64,000 bases of DNA from Brevipalpus yothersi (Eukaryota > Arthropoda > Arachnida > Trombidiformes > Tenuipalpidae). The notes under the pieces were generated by a model. It saw only the letters and a program-made list of their open reading frames with translations, did no database searches and was not told the origin of the DNA. The DNA lies in the NCBI GenBank assembly GCA_003956705.1, contig QZCP01000690.1, positions 83,691-147,690 on the forward strand, in the 5' to 3' direction. Shown piece by piece: positions 13,301-26,286 of the stretch. Every line of letters starts with the position of its first letter. Position 1 is the first letter of the stretch. The position numbers and the translations under genes were made by a program.

Positions 13301-16300
13301 TCTCCACTTACGATACAGAATGATATGACCAAAAATTTTTCAATAAAAAGAAAATAACTTACCAGCTTGGTAACCGAATCACGAGCTCCAGCGATTGTCA
13401 CTATATCGCTAGCATTATCACATGCTGGCTGAACATCAGAGGGGCACATTTTTTGGGCTTCACTCCACGAAAGGCCCACAGCGGCCATAGATCCAGGACC
13501 CTTTTTCTTTTGTTCACCAATTCGTGCGATATGATATGCAGTTTTCAGGGACTGTTCACGGGTAGCACTTCCATCGGCATATCCAGCCGCTACCTCCCCA
13601 ACCGAATGGCCAATAATACCGTCCGGCTGTATACCGATGAAGGTGAACAGATCAACGATAGCTATCTGAATGGCTGTGATAGATATCAGAACATCTCGTA
13701 TACTGGTGAGCTCAAGTTTCTCATTGGTCAAACATTCGATCAGATCACAGCCTAGCTCTTTTGCGATTTTGTGTGATTTGAGCAGAGATTCCCAACATGG
13801 ACGAATGTTGCTCAATTCTCTTCCCATGGCTTGCCATTGGCATCCCAGAGGAGAGAAGATGTACCAGAGAGGCTTTTTGTGATGAACTTCTTTGAGATTT
13901 TTTTTCATCGCTTTCTCTTCGTTCAGTACAATCATACCGCGGAAAATCATTCCCTTTGATGGTTCAATTTTGGAAACTTCATGAATCAATTGCAATTGTC
14001 CTCGACTAAGATTTTTTTGGTTATCTTCAAACTCTTTGAGACAGTCGACAAGACCTTCACGGGTTCGATTACATATGTTAATCAATCTTGGTAATGGACT
14101 AGCAATCGAGCGACTATCTTCATCTTCTCGAAGAGGATTAGCTTGGAGAATCGCATGAACATTCACACCACCAAATCCAAATGAATTGACTCCGATAATG
14201 TCTTTTTCATATATTGTTTTCTCTAGTACTGGCTTAATGATTCCCTTCATCAATCCTTCGATATTTGGATTTGCTTCGTTGAAATTAATGTTGGGAGGTA
14301 TCAAGCCTTTTTGAAATATTTTTGCAACTTTAGAAATTGAACAAATAGCTGAAGCACCTTCAGTATGACCCATGTTCGATTTGAGGCAGCCAAACATAAT
14401 CGGCTTGGTGCTGTTGGGTCGAAGTGCATCGAGAATAGCTTGCGATTCAACTGGATCACCAGCTTTGGTTCCAGTGACATGAGCTTCAATGTAATCTACA
14501 CTTAATGGATCAACATTAGCCTCAGCATAGGTTTCTTTCATCAGTTGACACTGCATGGAATATTTTGGAAATGTGATACCTTCCGATTTGTAGCCATCAG
14601 TGTTGGTACGACAATTAAGGAAGCGAGCATACACACGCTTAGCACACTCTTGTCTTTCGATGATCAAAGCAACAATGCCCTCTGACCTTTGATAACCATC
14701 GGCATCTTTGTCCAGACACTTGGATAGTCCATCAGTAGACAACATGTTGAGTGAATGGAAAGCTTTGCAAATGAGAGGTCGAAGATGAAGTGCTAAGCCA
14801 GCAACTACAGCTCGATCACAAGTACCGTTATTTAGACTCAATAAAGCTTCGTGGATACATGAGAAACTGGAAGCACATGCTGTGTCTATAAGGCTTACAG
14901 GGCCTCGAAAGTCGAATGCATAAGCAATTCTTCCGGCTGCTAATTGAAGGAATGGAATCTGCTTGGTATCATCTTCTCGACGAGCTTGGGTTGTATCATC
15001 ATAGCAGGCACCTATGAATAGACCAGTATTGGTTCCTCGAAGATCACTTGGATCAATTCCTGTTGGAAGATGGGAAGTTTTTCTTGCTTAATATTCAGCC
15101 AATACATGTACATGTTGGTGGATATTCTTTCTAATTTTCTTCCTTTCCAGTACAAAATCATCAGACAGATCATACACACTTACCAGCATCCCAAATAGCT
15201 TCATACAGAACTTCATGCAAAATTCGAGTTTGTGGATCCATATAGTTTGCGTGAGTAGGATTAATCCCAAAAAAATCTGCATCCATTTTGGTTAGACCAT
15301 CGACTTTTCCGAAAAATTTTGGTAAATTGAGCAACTCTGAGGAAAAAGTATGCTTGAGTTAGTTGAGCTTCATTCATCTTGGAGGCAATATTGCAGAACG
15401 AGCTGCCTATAAATGAATAAGGTTAGTATTTTTTCAACACCATTCTGATTGCCAAACACGATTTCCTATCAACTCGAGCCGAAAGAGTAGATATATAGAT
15501 TCAAACATTGTTTTTATCCGAAAACCGTTATCCCATCCCCTAAATAGCTAGATTTCCAAAAAATCCAACTTCAAAGGAAAACCTTCCAGTCAACTCAAGT
15601 CTCCATAATCTGTTCGAATTTAATCGTGGTATCTTACGAAATATAAAGATCTCGCAATTCAGAAATAAAAACAAAATTCACACTCATTAGTTGACGAGGA
15701 AAGACATGTTATGTCAAACTGATTTTTTCTCGATCAACTTCGGGAATATTTTGATGATGATCACATATCTCAACACCCGTATGAGTAGATCTGAGGAAGA
15801 ATATAAATGAATGAATTAACGAGAATCAGCATAGATTGCTGCTGGCATCATCAGCATTCATGTCCCTTACAGCAGCATCGGCAACATTAAATACACCTTG
15901 CCAGTAAGCCGTGGCCACAGCTTGAGCCAAGATTACCTGTTCTTCGGCCATTTCGAAGCTGAAAAGATGATTGGTAATTGATTCTCGGCGCGTTTTATTC
16001 TGCGATCGCACTTGCTGACCGGAATACTATTTGTTTACATACCTTCGACATGATACGGTTCATATAGAATTCATAGCCTCAGGCTGAAAGTGTGTAAGTC
16101 TCTTTTCTCTCTTTTCTATCCTTTCTCTCTCTTCACGAACTCAAACTTTGATTCGTTGAGAAATAAGCCAACGAAAATTGGGAGCTCGATGGACTGCTCA
16201 TTCAAAAATCATTCCAATCAAGAGGTGAATGATGAGGAAAGCAGAAACTTTGTATAATTCAAGAGAAAAATTCAAAACATTCTAATCCCCTTTGCTCTCT

Positions 16301-17202
16301 CTCTCTCTCTCTTATCCTTTTCCTCAATGACATGCGAGCACTGGTAGGAATCAGAACTTGTTGCATGATGGACTCATCGAAAATTCGTAAGATATCACTC
16401 AAATGACCTGAGATTGACCCGCTTACCACTAGTGATGATGATGGATCATCATCATAATATTTGGATTCATGGGGTGCAAAAGATATACATTTTCTCGGTA
16501 GCATGCTCGTTCTATAATCTATATTCAACTTTGAGAATTCAAAACTCGAAAAAAGTGAAAGTTGCTCTTAAAAGACTACTGTTTTGTTTTCTTGCAGTAT
16601 TCTGACAGCTAATGGCTATTGGATCAATATGAACATCAATGGCGAAGTTTTTCGGTGAAAATACAGTATGTATTCAGAGAAATACGCGAAACTTTGCTTA
16701 TCACTCTCACTCATTTCGCTTTTGATCGCAACTGAAGCGTAGATAGTTTTGAATCATAATGGCTTAAGAACGGAGAAAACTTTCTTCGTTTTATGATAAT
16801 ATCACTTTTTGACGATTTTATGGCTCAATTTTCACAAATAGATGCACTATTATCGTCAGGGAAGAGTATAAAAATTTTTCAAAGTTATTCCGGACCACTA
16901 CTCTAATTGATTCGTTTATCATCAGCTATAATTGATTTGTGTGGGACTGAAGATCGAAGGCTTAACCTTGATTGAGCAATCGATTCTCGAATCAATTTTT
17001 AGATGGAGCGATATAAGTATTGATTCATGATAATTGTATCTGTATAAATTAAGATATCACACTTACCCACAGGCCATCTTCGATCATCTGAGGAGTAGAG
17101 TGGAACTCCTGCGATAAGTTTTTCCCAAAGAATTTCAAAATTTTGTGCCTCTGGATAACGGCCAGCAATACCAGAGATGACAAGCTCTTTGGTGAGCTTC
17201 AT
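7396..17202 (-). CDS. FASN: Fatty acid synthase (animal type I), complete
   Basis: Five coding exons: 17202-17067, 15336-15184, 15059-13363, 13087-7583 and 7521-7396. Phases are 1, 1, 0, 0 and the sum is 7617 nt, or 2538 residues, close to the human 2511. It is the cytosolic multifunctional enzyme making palmitate from acetyl-CoA, malonyl-CoA and NADPH. Domains in order: ketosynthase (DTACASSFS, Cys about 158; His about 290 in EAHVTGT and about 328 in NMGHTEGA), malonyl/acetyltransferase (GHSVGE, Ser about 582; His about 683), dehydratase (HVVDGRILFP, His about 875), an inactive methyltransferase-like region, enoyl reductase (AGSGGVGQA), ketoreductase (GGLGGVG; SS...NYGFANS), acyl carrier (ELGMDSLM, the phosphopantetheine Ser) and thioesterase (GYSFGG; GDH in the last exon). 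All visible catalytic positions are intact. The last exon was identified because it restores the family's C-terminal VISGKVxVxxxxGDH segment, so the frame-extended end of exon 4 is intron. Confidence 0.96.
15337..17066 (-). other. First intron of fatty acid synthase
   Basis: A 1.7 kb intron between the MKLT... start exon and the exon starting ELLNLPKF, with both borders well formed. It contains a small minus-strand open frame (15951-15826) of 41 codons starting MAEEQVILAQ, preceded by a CTTTTCAG and overlapping a CAG/GTAATC sequence. That frame could be an alternative exon or chance; I cannot decide. Confidence 0.6.
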
Positions 17203-17300
17203 GGTCCTTCACTCAGGCACACAGGCACACAGGCACACAGATACACAGATACACGGACGAACGGACAGACACACACTGAACAATATATCAGACGAACCGT
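17203..17300. repeat. CAGGCACA/CAGATACA minisatellite in the fatty acid synthase 5' leader
   Basis: Short degenerate tandem units (CAGGCACA repeated, then CAGATACA repeated, about 17215-17254) lie immediately upstream of the start codon of fatty acid synthase, probably within its 5' untranslated leader. Confidence 0.6.
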
Positions 17301-17797
17301 TATTAATAGTGATAATAGAGTGGCCAGCAGACACTGAAATCGATCAGATCATCTCGGTCGATAAGTTGTTCCGATGCAAATGTTGATGAGAGATAAGATA
17401 AGCGTGTGGCAAAGAGATAGAAAAGAGAGAGAGAGAAAAAGACCCAGAGTGAATGGTGTAGATGGATAGATAACTGAAAAAAATTTTGGCGGAAAAACAG
17501 GACGAAAGAGAGTGAGAGCGTGCAAAGGTTCCTCCTTTTCTTTTTATTATTTCTTATTTCGAGCGAGAATATTGAGATTTACTATACAGAAAAGTATGGA
17601 AGATAGAGAGAGAGAGAGAGGAGGAAATTCCGGCAACTTGTTCGCATTTTGTGAACCAAATCGAGCGTAGGTTTGAGCTCGAACGAACAAGTCTTTTTTT
17701 TCCAATTGAAATTGATCCCGCAAGCACCTCCTGACTGAGCGCTCAGGTCAAAGCATTCGGGTGCTTCAAATTGGTTTCGCACTGAGGCGCAAGTCGA

Positions 17798-17802
<5 letters not shown>

Positions 17803-17873
<71 letters not shown>
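17803..17873. repeat. (GA)n microsatellite
   Basis: Perfect GA tract about 600 bp upstream of the fatty acid synthase start. Confidence 0.97.
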
Positions 17874-17877
<4 letters not shown>

Positions 17878-18027
17878 GTCAGCCTCCGTTCTCATTGTTC
17901 CGAATCGATACCAATACAACAGATGGGCTTCTGGCCCTACACCATCAATTTTTGTGACTATATGTAGGCCCTAATGTGTCAAGACGACACATTATGTTTC
18001 CCAAAATGACAGCTAAAAAAAATGTTC

Positions 18028-18057
18028 GAAGAAGAAGAAGAAGAAGAAGAAGAAGGA
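18028..18057. repeat. (GAA)n microsatellite
   Basis: Nine or so GAA units in the intergenic region upstream of fatty acid synthase. Confidence 0.9.
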
Positions 18058-18423
18058 GCTGTTCGTTCCAACTAATGTGCAACATGTTCGCAACAATTTT
18101 GTAATAATAACGGTGAAAGTACATAAATATATATGTGTATGGCTGGTGTGAAAAATGTATTGCAAATTTTTTCGAGCGGAGTTGATTAAAACGGAAACTC
18201 AACGGATCATTGAAAGCTATCAATTGTCTTGTAATCTCAATGTTATCATGTCTTAAGATGTCAAATTGATTGTAACTTTTTTCCTCTCGTTAATTAGACG
18301 TACACACACACAGATTGCACAAGAGATGTATTGAAAAATTGTCCTTTTCAAGGGCTGGGGAATATTTTTCCACTTCATCTGTTAAGGGAATCACAATAAT
18401 CAACATTGTTACCTCATTTCATT

Positions 18424-18425
<2 letters not shown>

Positions 18426-18475
<50 letters not shown>
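18426..18475. repeat. (CT)n microsatellite
   Basis: Perfect CT tract of 50 bp in the intergenic region. Confidence 0.97.
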
Positions 18476-18479
<4 letters not shown>

Positions 18480-21262
18480 CATTCATTTTCTCCTTTCAAT
18501 TCGGTATTACTACAATACAGAAGATGAGTAACAAAGGAGTGAATGAAAGAGAACTCTCTTTTCAGATCTGTTGGAATGAGTGATATGAAATACTCACACC
18601 ACTGTGCGTTGGATGAATGATTTCGCTAGACTATGGAATAGATTCAATATCATCAAAAATTTGGCCCGTTTCGTAATTCATCCCTCAAGAGCGTGTCCGA
18701 TTGATCCGTTTTACTTGAGAAAGATGGCTGTAGGAACAGGAGTGGGAGTTGTAGGTTCGTTGATTAAATAACTTCGGACGTCCGAACATGTTTTTCTCAC
18801 TTCACCAGGTCAACTCACCATGTGGAAGTGAGAGCAGGAGAATGTTGTTGTGAATGAATGAATTCTGAAATGAATGTTTTCTAGTTTTCTGATTCTCAAG
18901 TTCATCAACACTAAACACGATTTGAGCAGTCTGCTATCATTGAGACGCTTTTTTGACAGATAGGGAATTTGAAAAAGTTTCTAAAGTTCGTTGATTACTT
19001 ATTGCCAATAGCGAAAATTATCAAACAGAAAAAAATGAAGAAAAAAAGAGATTCCTCAAGATTATTTCCCTTATAACGACAAGCTGGAAGGTGATTAATG
19101 AGAATGACCAGTTCAATTGATCTCAAACACTTCACTTGATCTTTTACCATTAGATCTTGTTCTCATGAAGGAAAACAGAGAGCTTCGAGAAAGTCTATGC
19201 AAAAAATGGGTGGTATCAGTTCAATGCGAAGACTCGCATCTCTCATTATTACACCAATTGAGTTCATTTCCATCCATCATTTACCGTTATTTTCAGATAC
19301 ATTGTGTTTCCATGTAGGCATAACATTTTTATGTCATTACCCACATACTTTGAGTTATTATTCGACTAGATAAAATTAGTCACTCTCAAGTATTGCCCAA
19401 TATTGCACTGATCAATTAAACTCAAAATTTAGGTGAAAAACATCCATTTAAAAGGATTGTTCACATGTTGCTTATTGGTTACTATTTTCGCGCCTAATTG
19501 AAAAGGCGCTCTAATCGAATTTTCCCAAAAATTTTCATTGAATTAATAATGTTCCATTCTCCCGCTCTTTCTCTCTCTCTTCCTCTCTTTTATTACATTC
19601 TTTGCCTCTCTTCGGCTCACTTACTCATTATTATCCAAATTTTGTGCCATTTTCATCTACTTACAATCAGAGAGAAAATTCGGAGGTGCCAGGGCGATGA
19701 TCCCACACGGAACATTAGGTGTCTCACATTAGCACAGAAACAAGTGGGCCAAGAGCGGCAAACTTGCTGACCTGTTTCCCATTCTTGTTTGTGGCATTGT
19801 CAAGAGGAACTGGTTAGGAATAGCATCCTCTTCGAAAAAAAAGGTTCTCCTCATCTCTCTTCATCTCTTCTCATTCGAAACTTGTGAATGCAAACTGGAT
19901 ACATCTTCTCTATTCTGTTCTCTATTCTCGCCAACTGATTGTTGAGTGACCGCGATCGATGATAACAGATTTTTCTTCTTAAATATATTACTCAAGTGAC
20001 CTTTGTGTATGTCTACTTTTCCGATGATTTTGGAGCATCTCGTGCCAATAGCATCTTCGTTGGATTCCCAGTGCAAGTGCTCAGATTCTAGGTGCTCACC
20101 AAGAACATGAATATTTGTGATGGAAAATGTAAGTTATATCAATTTCCTTCTCAGATTGTAGGTGACAATATTCTGTGGTTCACACTATGAATTACTTTTG
20201 AGTGCTCAAAAGAAAAATTTTGATCATGGCCATAATTTTGCCTTATTCAAATTTTTCGATTCTTGCAATACGTGGAATAAGTTTTCGTGAATAGACACAT
20301 CTCATTATAACCGCAGATTGTATTGCATTTCTTTTCATGATCACTCAACTCTGCAACCAGTAGAGCAATTACTCAGACATACTAATGGAAAGATTTTTAG
20401 GGTGAATAAGGGTTCTGTGCTTAATTGTCTTCTTCATTGTAAGCTTTTGGAGAAGGATACAGATATGCTTTAATCTGGGCAAAATATATACCATTCCTTA
20501 TCACCGTTAACGATTCTTATGGGGTCTCTGGGCTGTAGATAAATTTTCTGAGCATTTGACAGCTAAGCCCTTGATTCTTGCCAGGATCAGCGACAGAATT
20601 TGAATAATTTGATGTAAGAATCATGAACATTCTCCGACATCAAATAACGAGTCTTGAAAACCACAGCTGAGCCATTCGTATAACCAATTAATATTTTTAA
20701 TCTGACCTCAAAGTGGCGCTCAGAGTCTGAAAAAATTAACAGCCAGAATCGTATATAACCATAGAATGGTGCTGTGATAAATATGCCCAATTTATTATCG
20801 AATGATAATGTAACATCATGACCATTAAAAGTGTGTTGGTTGAAAGAGAGAGAGAGAAAAGAAAAAATGAGAGCTCCATGAGCAAGCAAACAAATGAGTG
20901 GTGGCTCAAGATGATGACAAACACAGCTGAGTTTGTCTAAAATTGTTCCTCATCAACCGAGAAGATTGGAAAGAAAAATGCTTCAAATTGTTTCTCAGGA
21001 AAGTTTCATACACAAGTGAGTGATGATCCAGATTTGAGTAATCAAAACATGAGATAGATAGAGAGAGAGAAAAAGATAGATAGATGAACAGTCGAAAGAG
21101 AGCTCAATCTTACCCTTGAAACGATTTCCGTAATCTTTAATTGAGCAGTATTTTTTTCCGATCATCAAAGTTGGCAAACATTTGAAGAAACATTTTTATT
21201 TGAAATGCTCAAGTGAATGAATGCTCAAATGTGATACTCGAAAATTTTGACACCTTATCGGA
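18476..21262. other. Gene-poor intergenic stretch
   Basis: Only short open frames of biased composition, no domain text, no paired splice signals around conserved-looking sequence, and no tRNA-like cloverleaf noticed. It would hold the promoter and any 5' exon of the SEA-domain gene that starts near 21263. Confidence 0.5.
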
Positions 21263-22873
21263 ATGTTTTTTTCTCCTCATCTTCTTCATCATCCTCCTCC
21301 TTCTTCTTCCCATTCTCATCCTCATCCTGTCCAGCACGACCACTTGGAGTACTCTCCATCGGCTTTCATGAGCTGTCGACGAGAGTCCTATGGAACATGC
21401 TTTTCATCCAGCCAAAGAAGAGAGGCCAAACTGCCTCCCATACCGTGCAATGCACCATACGTTATTTTGGAAGTTCCTCCTCATCCACAGGCCGAGGAGT
21501 ATGGACCATGTGCCAGTGTGCGAAGTTATCCAGCATCCATCATCACATATAATCACATTCCTCCGGTGATGAGCTCATGTCGATCAGCATCCAGCTTTTC
21601 ATTGAGCTCAACTCCTTTCATTCGTCGCTGTTGCACTCCTACATGTTGCGTCATCTTGATGATCGTTCTTGTCGTTTTTGCAACTCTCATCACTCTCATC
21701 GGCATCTCAGTGTATTTAGGTCAGTTTATCAAGATGTTTACCCTTGATTTGCATGTAGCATTGTGTGTCTGTAAGTACATGTATGTGTGAGTGTGTGCGC
21801 CAAGCCTCCTATGATTTCGGGATAGGGCCATCTTGAAATCTTTATCTTAGGTGTTTCGAGATTTTTCGAGGACATCATCTTCCTCAATCAGGGGAACAAT
21901 AGTTGTGGAAAATTTTGCCTGAACTTTTTTTTCTTTCCACTCCATTGTGAACGCTGGATGGGCTGAATTTTGGGTCTTTTCGCTGATCGCCTTCAATCTT
22001 TCTTGTAGGAATAATCACAAATCTGAGGAAGTCAACAATTTTGCCGATTAGTGGTCGATTTAAAGTAGTTTCGGGAGATTCTTTCAAGCCAATCTTATAC
22101 AATACCACATCAACCGATTTTGTGGAAAAAGCTCAAAGATATAATGCCATGGTAAGTGATCTGAGAATCCGGATGAATCAAAACTTTGAAAAACCAATTT
22201 TTGAAGGTAATGGAATGTATATTGTTCCTCTTGACTCATTGAATATGTTGTTGAAAATTTTCGAGCATCTTAAACTCTTTGAGGTCTATTTTTTCGATCA
22301 AAAACATTTATCATGAAACAAATCTCTACCAAACCCCATAATTGTTTGTGAACTATGCGAACAAACGTCAAATCAGCAATTCGAATATATGCTAACGCTA
22401 ATTGTAAGAGGCTTGTCTGTTGATCATCTTGTAGTGTAAGAGGCCAAAGTGTATTCATATACAGCAAGGTTTGGCTCAAATCAAGCAAGCAAGCAATCAG
22501 GCTTGAGTATAAGTATGTTTAGTATCACACTAGGTCATTCCCTTATAAGATTGCCCTTCCTTTTACCACTTATTCCTCAACGGTGACGGCAAGAGTTATA
22601 CGTATATACCGTACATATTTGATTGAGCAACAGCAAGCTTGAAGCCACAGAAAGAGTGATAAAAGGTTCTCAAATAGTTGAAGAGATGTTCACGCGAAAG
22701 ATGGATTAGCGGTATAACTATTAACCCGCTACGATTGAGATATATTTACATGCTCATAAAAGATGAAGATGAAGATCGGATGAAGAAGTTGTATGCCTGG
22801 TTCGTGAACATAAGAACAGAAGAGCGGCAGAATGCGAGGGAGGCTCCTGGGTGTATTCGTGACCTGATAGTGA

Positions 22874-22911
<38 letters not shown>

Positions 22912-23216
22912 AAAGAAAGAAAGAAAGAAAGAAAGAATGATGAGTTTTCCATCTGATTACTTGTGTAGCTTATTCTTGTATTCTTAAAATTGGCTAGCAT
23001 CCGGTTTTTGCATCCAAATTTTGGCCCTCCTCCTCCTCTACATCTTCTTCCCCCCCTCCTGAATGGCCAATATAGCGCCTTGAGGCGATATAAAGGCTAC
23101 AAAATAACAATCCAACAAGTGATTATGAATCTATTGAAGAAATAAGTAGGATAAACGATTACAGATTAGGTAGGAAAATTGAGGGAATCTTCAACCTCAA
23201 ATTCAGAGAATATTTT

Positions 23217-23258
<42 letters not shown>

Positions 23259-23658
23259 AGAAAGAGAGAAAGAAAGAAAGAGAGAGGGAGGAGAAGGAGG
23301 CTGATGAGAAAGTTCATTGAACAATCAACGATAATTTGAACATATTCTATAGTTTATCGAATGAATGAATGGACAAAATTTACACAAATCATATTCAACT
23401 TGTAACCTTAAAATTGAGAGCCCAAAAGCTAATCATGTTCAACACGAATATTTGATGTAGCATATAACGGTCAATGAAATCACTATCCATTCATTAGAGG
23501 AATTGTTCAGAAGTCTTTTGGAAGTTATCGGGAATTAATTACATTTACAGGAAAAATTTTGGCAGAATCTTCCCATCAATAACTAGCCAAAGTTTCCGAT
23601 CCCTCTTTGAACCACTATCAATTGGAATCAGTTCTCAAAAGAACTTTATTATCAAACG

Positions 23659-23741
<83 letters not shown>

Positions 23742-25447
23742 ACAATTGGCATTCTTGTATTAACCACCAAAGCAGCCCATCTATTGATTAAGTCATTAAA
23801 TACGATGCATCTCACCCACTTGAATTTTTTTGGGAACTTCAGTTTTTTCATTTTGAGTGTTCCTCTCCAATCACTCGAAGGACTTAATTAGATTGATTCT
23901 CTTTTATTTAGCTGACTTCTGCCCTCCATCGAACCGATATCGGAAAAACAATGGCTAAAAGCGAAATCTATGCTTTTCGTGAAGGACCTCTGATAGTTTA
24001 TTTTCGAATTTTTTTGGATCGAATGAAATTGACTGAAAATAAGGAGAAATTTCATCGAAAGGCTGGACATTTGGAATCTTCAGCCACACAAAAAGATGAT
24101 GTCTGGGTGCCAAGATTGTTACAGGACGATCTAAGAAGAGCTCTTGCTCAAGTTGGGCTATCTAGCTATAAGAATCCACGAATTGATATCGATTCGGTGA
24201 CATTGGACAATCGGTACACAGATCCATCAGTAAATATTCGAAGCAAGTTCGAAAAGAAGGAAAAAATACAGCTACTCAATGAGAAGACTGTGCATCATGA
24301 GAAAAAATACGATCTCAATCAGCCGATCAGTAACAATAACACTGTCAAAAAGGAATTGATCGAAAAAAGTTCATATTCATCTGAGAGTCCGGATATCACC
24401 ACCACTGGCCCACCTACATATTTATGGTTCCGTTCACCAGTTTCGACTGTTTCGAGTAAAGAGATAGTTCCTAAAGTTGTTCATCTGCCAAGCAGAAATT
24501 CTACTTCTATCCAACATCGTCCAACACAGCCAATGAGGTGAGTGTTTGATTGGAAATTCCAGAATTTCCAAAATTCCTAAGCTTCAACTCAGCAAAGAGC
24601 AACGGTAAAATTTATTTTTGAATCTCTCTTTCTCAGTATCAAAGAAACGATGGTATTCAAGAGTGGACTCAGTCGCAAGCCAAGCCTCTCCTCCTCTACT
24701 GGTATCCGAAGAAGTAGCACTTCTCGACCGATCATTAGCCCATCATCATCAACAACAACAATTGTTCCCACGCGACAAATGACCACTAAGTCTCCATCAA
24801 CTACATCATCTACCACTACCACCACTACCACCTCCACAACCTCCATACCGAGAGGTATAACCACCCGAAGGATGACCAAGGCCCCATCAATATCAAGCAC
24901 TACCACATCTAGTTCCCTACGACAACCACCAATCACTCGACGAACCACCAAAAGTCAAGTGACACCATCGCCAAGTGTGACCACCACAGATGACTCGATG
25001 CCACTGAATCATAAGCTTGCGCCAGGAAATCCAATTAAAGTATCATCAATCGATTCTGGTCAATGGCGTCCATTGATTCCATATTCGGTTGGTCATTATA
25101 CCACTGTGGCTCCCATATGGCCAAATGGTCCTCTGTCGAACAATCTTCGCCCACCACATCAGCATCCACATCCACATCCGTCTCCTCTTCCTCCTCCTGT
25201 TCATCCTCCACCTCCTCCTCCTGGCCCACCCTTGATTCAAACGGGCTCCGACAGAAGCCGCCTTTTCCTACCTAATTGGGCTCGTATTCAGCCTCATCAT
25301 TTGATAGGTAGTAGTATAGCCGTGCCAATCGGTTATGGCTCATCTTTCAGATTCCCAAAGTTGCTGTTGTCCAGAGAACGAAGAGATGTGGACACAACAT
25401 GGATACAAGATTATGTGGCCAAAATAAGCGAATTTTGTAATGGCTAG
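21263..25447 (+). CDS. Type II membrane protein with SEA domain and mucin-like Ser/Thr/Pro-rich ectodomain
   Basis: Four exons: 21263-21719, 22009-22151, 23912-24537 and 24637-25447. Phases are 1, 0, 2 and the total is 678 residues. Residues 1-120 are cytoplasmic: Pro/His/Ser-rich, then a membrane-proximal RRCCTPTCC cluster that looks suited to palmitoylation. One transmembrane segment follows (about 129-152). Residues about 165-275 match a SEA domain (GRFKVVSGDSFKPILYNTTS, then a helix, then EGPLIVYFRIFLDR). The usual G-SVVV autocleavage site reads GPLIV, so the nucleophilic Ser is absent and self-cleavage is unlikely. The rest is a long Ser/Thr/Pro-rich, probably O-glycosylated stalk, with a furin-like RERR at about 655-658, 20 residues before the end. 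The first exon starts in a pyrimidine-rich stretch, so the true start could be in an upstream exon joining near CAG at about 21334. Exact family not recognised; probably epithelial surface or apical matrix. Confidence 0.82.
22152..23911 (+). other. Second intron of the SEA-domain gene, with microsatellites
   Basis: A 1.76 kb intron separating the two halves of the SEA domain. It holds GA/GAAA tracts at 22876-22936 and 23219-23285 and a perfect (CT)n at 23663-23740. No other gene is apparent. Confidence 0.7.
23663..23740. repeat. (CT)n microsatellite
   Basis: Perfect CT tract of about 78 bp inside the second intron of the SEA-domain gene. Confidence 0.97.
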
Positions 25448-26286
25448 CGAGATAATGTGGCATGTGAAGTGTAAATGAAGGCTATTTTAGATTTTATTTA
25501 AATGGTTGACTGTGTCTCTCAGTCTAAAAAAAAGATCATTCAATGGGAATTTTTGTGGAATGCTTTTTTTTAATTATGGTTTATAGAAAAAGTTCATCTG
25601 GTAAAAAAGTGGAGAGGACACTTTAGATTCTGGGACATAAAAATGCAAAATGTTGCTTAAAAATCACTTTGTTAGCTAGCAAAAATGTAAAATTTAATAT
25701 GTGATCTTTGTAGCATCAAGAATAAGATGTATGATCTGTTGAAACTAGAAAATATTACTGAACATTCTTTTTCAATTGAATCATTGGATAACGCTGCCCG
25801 CTCGAGAGCATAATAAAGAGGAAAGTTAAGAGGAAGTACAAAGTACATAGTGTAATATAAAATACAGTTTATACATTGTATTTTGAGGGAAGGAATGTGG
25901 AAACAATGTTCAGGCGATCATGGAGCCAAAATTCTGGATTAATCTTACCAATAGAATAGTACTTAATGAAAGTGATTACTCCTCTTTGGCTCTTACTTTG
26001 ACTCATGGATACAAATGACTAGTATTTTTCGTTTAATTTCACTGTTCTCGCATCATGATCAGAATTAATGATGATTTTGTATTTTTTGAGAAAAATGATC
26101 ATGAAAAGAAATTCCCGCCATATATTGCTGAAACATAGAGTTAACATCAAAATTGTCCCAAGAGAAGCTCAAGAAAAACCAGAAGAATTATATCCAGATC
26201 AATCTCTGGACAATTTTGATGAATAAAAATTCTTTTCTCCAATACATAACATCAATTAACAAACAAAATGAGATAGTAATTTCTGT
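25448..26286. other. Convergent 3' ends
   Basis: Tail-to-tail spacer between the SEA-domain gene (+) and the MFSD6-like gene (-). AATAAA occurs at about 25812 on the plus strand as a possible polyadenylation signal. No gene is seen. Confidence 0.5.

Noticed and set aside
24589..24951. Minus-strand Val/Gly/Asp-rich frame opposite the SEA-protein stalk
   Set aside because: Mirror of the Ser/Thr-rich coding strand (ACC/ACT codons read backwards), not an independent gene.
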